Part shown: one piece after another, positions 9,247-16,037 of the stretch
Numbering within the stretch: position 1 is the first letter of the stretch
Layout of the letters: each line of letters starts with the position of its first letter
Assembly (NCBI GenBank): GCA_018676675.1
Contig: JABHEG010000386.1
Coordinates: 1 to 37,314 of the forward strand
Origin: Lentisphaerota bacterium
Lineage (GTDB): Bacteria; Verrucomicrobiota; Lentisphaeria; Oligosphaerales; JABHEG01
Length of the DNA: 37,314 nt
Direction: 5' to 3'
Notes under the pieces: generated by a model
Seen by the model: only the letters and a program-made list of their open reading frames with translations
What the model was told of the DNA's origin: nothing
Databases searched by the model: none
Position numbers and translations under genes: made by a program

Positions 9247-11592
9247 ATGCCTGAGAAAACACCTGCCGGCGAGGAGATCAAGGGTGAGACGGAGTGTGCG
9301 AGCAATTCTTCATCCGTTTCCATGGCATCGGCCCAGACTTTTGCCCAGGAGGTGATCCGTGTGCTCCCGCCGGAGGAGCCGTACGCTTACCACAGGCGGC
9401 TGTCAGAGGATCCTGTACATGTCGCCAGGCGGGATCCTGACGCTCTGCCGTTGGATGGCGAATTGGCATTGCCTGACCAAGGCTGGCGACTCGTCTGGGG
9501 GGCGAGAAGTTCGCCGGTTCTGGAAACGGCCGTCCTGGACTTCCAGGACTACCTGGCCACCTCGATGCAGGTTGAGGTCGAGGTCCAAGGCTGTGACTCG
9601 TTGGCGCATTGCGGGAGCCTGGGGCAGTGCATCGTCGTGGGGACGCGGGAGCAGCTGCCGGGATGCGGGGAGATACTGAGAGGTCCGAAGGACTACGAGA
9701 TCGTGGTCACTCCGGACCGCGTGACCGTATGCGGCTACGATGAACGGGGGGCGATGTACGGGCTCTTCAATCTTGAAGCCCGGATGAATCTACGCGGAGG
9801 TCCGTTCGTTCCCGGGGATCTCAGAACAGTCCGGCACAGCCTCTACGACACCCGTATGGTTCAGTCCTGGATGGGCTGGATGGAGTGGCCGGACTCGCTC
9901 TTGTCGCACTTGGCCCATGATGGGATTGACGGCATTTTCGCCTCGGTCTATGCGAACCCGAATGGGGACTGCACGACGGCGGAGACGTCGACCGAGTTCT
10001 ACGCTCGTCTGCTCCACAAAGTGCGTCGCCAGGATCCGGCTCGGATGCGGGACCTGATCGACCGGGCGACCCGCTTCGGCATCAAGGTCTACACGCCCAT
10101 TATCTACCAGTATCTGGGCACCCCAGAGAGCGAGGAGGGCCTGCGCTGCCTCGTCCGCGACATTCTTGGAGAGTTCCCGGATATCCAGGGCTATGTCCTA
10201 CTCACTGAGGGATTTTGGTACGGCAAATGGGGTGGCGGCCATGGTGCGGATAAGGAGCGCCTGCAGGAGTGGGCGCGGCACTGGTGCCGGGCGGTCGCCA
10301 TCGTGACTGAAGAGTGCCACAAGGTCAATCCCGATATCGAGATTTTGCCGTGGGAGTACAACATTGACTTCCGGCCTCAGAACGTCGATATGAAACGCTA
10401 CTTCATCCAACAGCTCCCCGATGCGACGATCCCGCTGCTTACCTGGGAGAATGGAAAGAGCTTTGAGATCGACGGGATGCAGGGCTTCCTGCGTGACTAC
10501 TCGTTGAACGAAATTGGTCCGGCGGAAGTGACTGACGCCCAGATCGCGGCAGCTCGAGAGCGGGGCATGAAGGTCTACTGCAAAGCAGACTCGTTCGCTT
10601 CATGGCAGTTCGGGACCATCCCCTACTTGCCGTTCCCTTACCAATGGTACGAGCGCTACAAGGCGCTGGAGACGTACCGTGTGAATGGGACGCTTGAGAG
10701 CTGGAGCAGCGGGTACAAGCCGAACTGGATTGCCGAGATGCGGGCCTGGTATTGCTGGAGCGATGCTCCGCCTCTTGACGAGTTGCTCGGGGCGATCGCG
10801 GTTCGGGACTTCGGGGGCGGGGCCGAGGACACCGTATTGAAGGCCTGGGATCATTTCAGCCGGGCGATTCGCCTGGTGCCGGATACTGGACCCCGGATGG
10901 GGACAAACAGCGCGGTCGGGAACCCGCTCTTCTTCGAGAAGCCACCCGTCCGGACCGCGACGTTCAACTACTCCTGGACGGACCAGGGCCAGTGGGGCGG
11001 CTATCTCGGATCAAGCCTCGTACCGTACTGGCCGTTCACCGTGTTCTATCTGATCTTCTGCCCTGACTTCAGCAATCGAACGAATCGAGCTGAGGCCTAT
11101 GCGAGAACGGCCTCCGGCATTCAGGTAGATGAAGACACAGCCGTTCTGCCGGTGTTCCTCAAGTACCTGAGGCAGGCAGCGGAGGAGATGGAGAAAGGGC
11201 TCACGTTCTACCGAGCCGCAGCGCTTCGGAGTCCGGAAGCCAAACGGAAAGACGCGGTGCGGGAAGTGGTGGTCGCTGAGCAGCTTCAACGGATGATGCA
11301 GAGCGCTGCTGCCATCCTTGAATTCGAGGACTTGCGGATGGCGTTTGTGACGGGGGAGAACGGGCAGGCGGCAGCGGCCTTGCTGGACCGCATGGACTGT
11401 ATCCTGCGTGAAGAAATCGAGCGCACCGAACAGTCCCTCGTCGCCGCTACCCGTGACTCGCGCCTGGGGTTCCAGTTCGAACAGGACTACGTGTACACAC
11501 CGTACTCGCTTGGAGAGAAGCTGCGGGTGCTGCGGGAGACGCTGGAACGGCAACTGCCGGACGCACGACGCGGGCTGTCGACGGAGGCGTGA
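9247..11592 (+). CDS. Glycoside hydrolase-like protein with GH20/GH67-type N-terminal domain, family unassigned
   Basis: This encodes 781 residues without a signal peptide. Residues about 75-195 look like the small alpha/beta domain that precedes the barrel in GH20, GH67 and GH84 enzymes: CIVVGTREQLPG, PKDYEIVVTPDRVTVCGYDE and RGAMYGLFNLEARM. A TIM-barrel-like region follows (about 198-500) with two well-placed acids: Glu321 in LLTEGFWYGKWGG and Glu370 in ILPWEYNIDF. These are candidate catalytic residues by position only. The last 200 residues are helical and rich in charged residues. The family might be hexosaminidase- or glucuronidase-related, either of which would suit glycosaminoglycan fragments, but I cannot place it. 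AGAGGAGAG about 7-10 bases upstream supports the ATG at 9247. It is divergent from a URO-D-like gene across 176 bases. Confidence 0.78.
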   Translation: MPEKTPAGEEIKGETECASNSSSVSMASAQTFAQEVIRVLPPEEPYAYHRRLSEDPVHVARRDPDALPLDGELALPDQGWRLVWGARSSPVLETAVLDFQDYLATSMQVEVEVQGCDSLAHCGSLGQCIVVGTREQLPGCGEILRGPKDYEIVVTPDRVTVCGYDERGAMYGLFNLEARMNLRGGPFVPGDLRTVRHSLYDTRMVQSWMGWMEWPDSLLSHLAHDGIDGIFASVYANPNGDCTTAETSTEFYARLLHKVRRQDPARMRDLIDRATRFGIKVYTPIIYQYLGTPESEEGLRCLVRDILGEFPDIQGYVLLTEGFWYGKWGGGHGADKERLQEWARHWCRAVAIVTEECHKVNPDIEILPWEYNIDFRPQNVDMKRYFIQQLPDATIPLLTWENGKSFEIDGMQGFLRDYSLNEIGPAEVTDAQIAAARERGMKVYCKADSFASWQFGTIPYLPFPYQWYERYKALETYRVNGTLESWSSGYKPNWIAEMRAWYCWSDAPPLDELLGAIAVRDFGGGAEDTVLKAWDHFSRAIRLVPDTGPRMGTNSAVGNPLFFEKPPVRTATFNYSWTDQGQWGGYLGSSLVPYWPFTVFYLIFCPDFSNRTNRAEAYARTASGIQVDEDTAVLPVFLKYLRQAAEEMEKGLTFYRAAALRSPEAKRKDAVREVVVAEQLQRMMQSAAAILEFEDLRMAFVTGENGQAAAALLDRMDCILREEIERTEQSLVAATRDSRLGFQFEQDYVYTPYSLGEKLRVLRETLERQLPDARRGLSTEA

Positions 11593-11632
11593 GCTCGTGT
11601 GTAGCTTCTCCGCGGTTGAGCACGATTTGATC

Positions 11633-11691
11633 GCGGGATGGCACCCGCTCCCACATTGGAGGGAAGGGGGCAACGTGAGGGGCTTCGCCCC
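11633..11691. terminator. Two intergenic hairpins at the convergent boundary
   Basis: GCGGG (11633-11637) pairs with CCCGC (11644-11648), and GGGGC (11679-11683) pairs with GCCCC (11687-11691) over a TTC loop. They lie between the stop of the glycosidase gene at 11592 and the stop of the convergent minus-strand gene at 11853. They may serve as terminators or belong to the repeat element that follows. No T-run is seen. Confidence 0.35.
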
Positions 11692-11713
11692 GCGACCGCG
11701 CTTGGGCTGACTG

Positions 11714-11839
11714 TCCGAGCCGCGACTAACGGGAGCGGTCACCATGTCCGTCAGAGCCGCGACTTCCGGGAGCGGTTTCCCTTGCCCAGAAAGACCGCTT
11801 ACGTTGTGCGCGGCTCGGACAAGCAGGCCGGTTACGGCG
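11714..11839. repeat. REP-like palindromic element, copy 1
   Basis: The core GAGCCGCGACT occurs twice in direct orientation (11717-11727 and 11754-11764), each followed after a few bases by CGGGAGCGGT. It is then found inverted as CGCGGCTCGGAC (11809-11820). The segment 11797-11818 matches 33877-33898 at 20 of 22 positions, and CCGGTTACGGCG (11828-11839) recurs inverted at 33938-33949 with one mismatch. The element fills the space between two convergent stops. Its arrangement resembles dispersed intergenic REP-type palindromes. Confidence 0.6.
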
Positions 11840-11852
11840 GGGGTTCGTCCGG

Positions 11853-12521
11853 TCAATCCGGGGAGTCGCCCCATGACCTGGCGCCTTTGATTGTCCGGTA
11901 GTGCGTGCCGATCTCGATGGCGATGTCTTTATACTCTTTCACGACGCCCTCAGCTGCGTTGGCGACGTCACGGTAGCGCTCGGCGCGTTTCTGTACCTCA
12001 TCAATACGGGTCCTCACGGTAGCCCCCCCCTGGGCGATGATGTCCCGCAATGCCTCGGACTCGCGAGTCGCTGCGTCGTGGTCAGCCGCGTCTGCCTCAT
12101 CCGCCTTCTCCAAGACGGCGCGCACTGCTTCGACGAATGCCTCATACTTGATGCGTCGCATCGCCAAACGCCCGAGCATGTAGTCCATGTCATCAAGCAG
12201 CTTGAGCATTTCCTCCTGGGCGCCATCGGCCAGTTCCGGCTGTTCGGTCATCATGTGCTTCAGCTCGTCCGTCGACCCGCAAATATCGCTGTATGCCGTC
12301 TGCCGTGTGGCAGGTGTTTCAGCCGGGGCCTGCCAGAAATCGACTTGGTTCTCCTGGGCCCGAGCCCGGGGCAGTTCCAAGACGCCACCATCCTGGAACA
12401 CCAGTAGCGGCGGCTCGCCATGTCCACGCTCCTCGATGTGCGCTCGGCCGCGGCGGATCTGCTCCAGCACGGCTTCCCTGTGCGGGGATGGAGGAAGCCA
12501 GCGATTTGTCTCATCAATCAT
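11853..12521 (-). CDS. Uncharacterised helical protein
   Basis: The product is 222 residues from the ATG at 12521, which has GGGAG upstream. The N-terminal 85 residues are mixed, with PPLLVFQDGGVLELPRAR; the rest is almost all helix-forming, charged and alanine-rich (VLEKADEADAADHDAATRES, KRAERYRDVANAAEGVVKEYKD), probably coiled coil. No signal peptide, membrane segment or known motif is visible. It is the last gene of the minus-strand run, 73 bases after the stop of the large beta-propeller protein, so it may be co-transcribed with the glycan genes although nothing in it suggests a carbohydrate function. A longer frame to 12647 has a poor N-terminus and overlaps the upstream gene. Confidence 0.6.
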   Translation of the reverse strand: MIDETNRWLPPSPHREAVLEQIRRGRAHIEERGHGEPPLLVFQDGGVLELPRARAQENQVDFWQAPAETPATRQTAYSDICGSTDELKHMMTEQPELADGAQEEMLKLLDDMDYMLGRLAMRRIKYEAFVEAVRAVLEKADEADAADHDAATRESEALRDIIAQGGATVRTRIDEVQKRAERYRDVANAAEGVVKEYKDIAIEIGTHYRTIKGARSWGDSPD

Positions 12522-12594
12522 TTTGGTCTCCCTCTGTCGCAACGAGTGGGCATTACGAGCTCGTCTTTGCCTCACGGCGGCGGATTGAGATTGG

Positions 12595-15500
12595 TCACCA
12601 ATCCCAGGTCCGTCCTTCCGGGACGAAGGACAGGTCGTTCGTGACAATTACCCGGTCGATTGCAGTGGCGCGACGGGTGAAGCCTGGTCGCCCCACCAGC
12701 GATATGATGACGTGGTGCGCACCTTCGTCGAGATCCCACAGCAGCGGCGTCGCGCCGCTCACCGCCCCGGCCGGTCGCCACATGAAGCGCGTTGCCACCT
12801 TCCCTTTGAGGGAGTTCTGGACATACATCAGGTGCCTGGGGCTTTCGTCGATGCCCAACTGGAGGTATGCGTGCGTGTCAACGACCGGACACAGTTCGAG
12901 CCACACGACATACTGGTCGGTCCGAGGCACTGAGAAGGACAGGGCGAGACGGTATGGATCGGCTGTTACCACCTCCGCTGGCGTGACGACATAGCGGCCC
13001 GCGGACGCCGCGGGAGCATCAACCACCTCGTGGATTCCGTTGACGGTCTGGCCGGTCTCGGCCTCAAGTTCAACCCGAACGAGTTCTTTCAGGGGCGTTG
13101 TCCCCGACGTTAGTCTGGCTGGCGCCGACTCCTCTCCCCAGGTGTCCACAGCCGTGACGCAGTAGTGGTATGGGCGACCTGGAGTCAGGCCCCAGTCGAG
13201 GAACGTCGATTGGCTTGGAGATGCAACCAGGTGAGCCTGTGCGGGCCTGAACGACGCGTCGGTGCCCCGGTAAACCTGGTAGTGGTGAAAACTCGACTCA
13301 TTTTGCGCATTCCACTTGAGCGTGATATCGAACCGGCGCTTGTCCGTTGCGCGCAAGCCTGCCGGCGTGGGCGGCGCGGCGCTAGATGTATCACCCAGTC
13401 CTCGCGGCTCGAAGGCGGTATCATCAGTCACCAGGAGCTTGTCGACTGCCACGCCGCTGTCGCTGCTGTGCAGAGCCAGGCTGATTCTGCCTTCACTGAA
13501 GGGCACAGCTTGAGCGAACCTGCTCCACGCCCACGTTCCAGCGGCAACTGCCAACGACGAGGGCTGGGCCCCGGGGCGATCAAGCGTGAGCCTCCCCGCA
13601 CCGCGTACTCGTGCCCACACCGCGTACGTCCCGGAACGCGGCACACTTGCTTGAACCAAGAGCCTGCCTTCGCCCTCGCCCTGCCGGTGAGCGATGTAGC
13701 GGTCTGCCGACGCCTCTCCCGCGAAGTCTTCAGCCAGTGGCGCCGTTGCCGCTCCCGTTTCGGCTTCGATGTAGCACCGTACGGGCCCCGGCCAACCCAC
13801 GGACCCCGGGGCGGGCACGGCCGCTTCCTCGGAGAAGCGACGGCTCTCCAGGGTAGAGTGTTCGAAGCTGGTGACCACGTAGAAGGCAGGACCGCCAACC
13901 GGCGCTGCGGAGTCAGTCCATGACATCTCCGGGATCGGCGCCCGGCCGCTGACCAGCCGGTACGGGCCACCGCTGTCGGCACTTCGCCACACTCGGTAGC
14001 CCGCGATCTCCTTCCTGACCGTTGGCACCGTCCACTGGACCGTCACGTTGTTGCCGACACGCTTTGCTGCGACCGTGGGAGGCGGCTCCGGTCTGTTCAT
14101 CACTGACCAGTACATATCACGAGGGCCAAGCATGGTGGAGGAGTACTCGACTTTGGTCCCATCCGGACTCGTATTCGCGAACAGGTAGCTCCCGTACGCC
14201 GTGTTGGCCGTCTGTCCGTAGGCGATCCGGCACCAGTTCCCGGTGTCCACGAAGACCTGGACGAGTTGGCTCGCGAATTGCGAGGCGTTCGGCGAACCGC
14301 TTGTTCCGGCGAGGCACCACTCGGTCGAACTCATCCAGGGAATGTGTCCTCCGGTGCCGATCTGCATGATGAACTGCTGGTTGTCCCCAAACCAGTCGGT
14401 GCTGTGGATGGCGCCTCCGGAAAAACCTACCTTCCGATCACGTGCCGGACTCGTTCCGCCATGCGACAGATAGCGCACCTGCTGATAGTCGCCGGTTGCC
14501 AGGTTCATCACCCACTGTTGGTAGCGATGCTCGGCGGAAAGGTGTGGGAGATGGTTCAACGAGTAGCCCACATGCGGAGTGTTACCGATGAGAGTGACGT
14601 GTCCGCTGTAGAGCCAGTCACCACTGAAATCTGCCGAAGCTGTGCGCAATGACACGGGCCGGATAGCACCATCTTTGAGATCGACGACGGTCAGCTTCCC
14701 GTCGTCGCCGAAGCCTTGCCTACAGGCGACTGCATAGCGTCCGTTCTTACCGAAGGAGACGCGCCCGTCCACGCGGTCCGGCAGTTCGCCGACCTTGGTC
14801 TGCTCTCCTGTCCGTACATCGATGCGGAACATGCCGCGCCCACGCGAGCACAGCACGGAATCCGTCTTCGCAGGGGACCAACGCGGGTGGTTCATCGAGT
14901 CGTGCCCCGCCGGTCGCCAGATCCGTGTTCCCGCGGCGTTCATCAACATGATCCAATTGCCGTTGATCCGCTGGCGGCCCTGGAACATGAGCAGCGATCC
15001 GTTGGCGTTCCACGGGAAGACATTTGCGTACGACACGCCATCGGCGTGCGGGTTGAAGGTGACGCGCCAGGTTTCCGCACCGGTTCCCTGATCGCGGAAA
15101 ATCAGACGCTCACCAACGTTTGCCTCGCCCTGGATCAGCCTGGCACAGGGCTTGGCCCACACATTGGTTTGCTTGACCGCAACAAGCCCGTGGAAGGGGT
15201 GGACGGACACGCGTTTCCCTTTGAGTTTGGCGACCGCAGCTTGACTTGAGGCCGTGTGTCGGACCATCACCAAGGGAGCGTAAGGTCGGTCGCCGTAGGA
15301 CCCACCCCCCGGAACACTCGCGCTGAACAGACGTCCCGGTCGGTCGCGGTCGGTGGTCGGCGATCGATCCCAATGCGTGCGGCAGAACTTCACCCCCCAG
15401 ACGGTGCCCGGACTGGCCGCCGCGCCGATGGCCGCCGTGTCGATGGCCATCTCCAGGTGCATGATGTTGCTCGCGATGCGCACTGCCACCTTGGGCCGAG

Positions 15501-15972
15501 GGCTCAAGTCGAAGTCGCCAGCGGACATCGCGCTTCCCAGACGTCTGTCGTAGATGCCCCCGTCGCTGTTCACGATAAGCTGGATTGCCCCGGGCCGGCC
15601 GAGGTCGGGGGCGAGGAAGATCTCCAGGCAGTCATCCTGCCACAGATCAGCCGCATCGTCGACTTTCGAGAAAGACCGGACCTGGTGTCCCGGCCGGAAG
15701 TGAAGCTCGGCGGCCAGGTAGAGCCGGGCAGCATCGCAGGCGAGCACGACCCGAGTCGGCACGGGTACGTCCGCCCCTCCGTTCCGGTTGGTAAAGCGTG
15801 TGATTTCGGTTGCTCCTGCCCACTCCTTGGCCTCGACCACACCATCCATGACCGGGGGCGTCGTCAGGAGTGGGCAGATCAGCGCGGGAATGCGCGCTGC
15901 AAGAGTCGAAGTGGAGATCGCTGCGGCGAGCAGGACCGGTGTGAGAACGGCAGGCGATCGCTGGTTGACCAT
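12595..15972 (-). CDS. Exported modular protein: CBM9-like, beta-propeller, FN3 and CBM modules
   Basis: The product is 1125 residues. A signal peptide (PVLLAAAISTSTLAA) opens the protein. Residues about 35-240 look like a CBM9/DOMON-type module (VMDGVVEAKEW, DDCLEIFLAPD, GTVWGVKFCRTHWD). Residues about 240-640 form a TolB/WD40-like propeller (HPRWSPAKTDSVLCSR, WLYSGHVTLIGNTPHVGYS), a plan also used by oligogalacturonate lyases, though a lyase role is not shown. Then comes FN3 (YRVWRSADSGGPY, about 640-740), a CBM35/6-like module (CYIEAETG..), a second FN3 (HYQVYRGTD), and a final CBM-like module (VRVELEAETG, IDRVIVTND). The repeated EAETG...IDxVIVT framework in the two CBMs is visible. Likely a surface or periplasmic glycan-binding or cleaving protein. 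AGGAGAG precedes the ATG. The GH123-type gene upstream is 65 bases away. Confidence 0.8.
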   Translation of the reverse strand: MVNQRSPAVLTPVLLAAAISTSTLAARIPALICPLLTTPPVMDGVVEAKEWAGATEITRFTNRNGGADVPVPTRVVLACDAARLYLAAELHFRPGHQVRSFSKVDDAADLWQDDCLEIFLAPDLGRPGAIQLIVNSDGGIYDRRLGSAMSAGDFDLSPRPKVAVRIASNIMHLEMAIDTAAIGAAASPGTVWGVKFCRTHWDRSPTTDRDRPGRLFSASVPGGGSYGDRPYAPLVMVRHTASSQAAVAKLKGKRVSVHPFHGLVAVKQTNVWAKPCARLIQGEANVGERLIFRDQGTGAETWRVTFNPHADGVSYANVFPWNANGSLLMFQGRQRINGNWIMLMNAAGTRIWRPAGHDSMNHPRWSPAKTDSVLCSRGRGMFRIDVRTGEQTKVGELPDRVDGRVSFGKNGRYAVACRQGFGDDGKLTVVDLKDGAIRPVSLRTASADFSGDWLYSGHVTLIGNTPHVGYSLNHLPHLSAEHRYQQWVMNLATGDYQQVRYLSHGGTSPARDRKVGFSGGAIHSTDWFGDNQQFIMQIGTGGHIPWMSSTEWCLAGTSGSPNASQFASQLVQVFVDTGNWCRIAYGQTANTAYGSYLFANTSPDGTKVEYSSTMLGPRDMYWSVMNRPEPPPTVAAKRVGNNVTVQWTVPTVRKEIAGYRVWRSADSGGPYRLVSGRAPIPEMSWTDSAAPVGGPAFYVVTSFEHSTLESRRFSEEAAVPAPGSVGWPGPVRCYIEAETGAATAPLAEDFAGEASADRYIAHRQGEGEGRLLVQASVPRSGTYAVWARVRGAGRLTLDRPGAQPSSLAVAAGTWAWSRFAQAVPFSEGRISLALHSSDSGVAVDKLLVTDDTAFEPRGLGDTSSAAPPTPAGLRATDKRRFDITLKWNAQNESSFHHYQVYRGTDASFRPAQAHLVASPSQSTFLDWGLTPGRPYHYCVTAVDTWGEESAPARLTSGTTPLKELVRVELEAETGQTVNGIHEVVDAPAASAGRYVVTPAEVVTADPYRLALSFSVPRTDQYVVWLELCPVVDTHAYLQLGIDESPRHLMYVQNSLKGKVATRFMWRPAGAVSGATPLLWDLDEGAHHVIISLVGRPGFTRRATAIDRVIVTNDLSFVPEGRTWDW

Positions 15973-16037
15973 GCTCTGATCTCTCCTGTGTGCGACATGA
16001 TGAGCGCCGAAGCCCGGTCCCGGGGATGGTTGGGGTC

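Noticed and set aside
8174..9355. Plus-strand reading frame of 393 codons
   Set aside because: It is antisense to the URO-D-like gene and has no family motifs.
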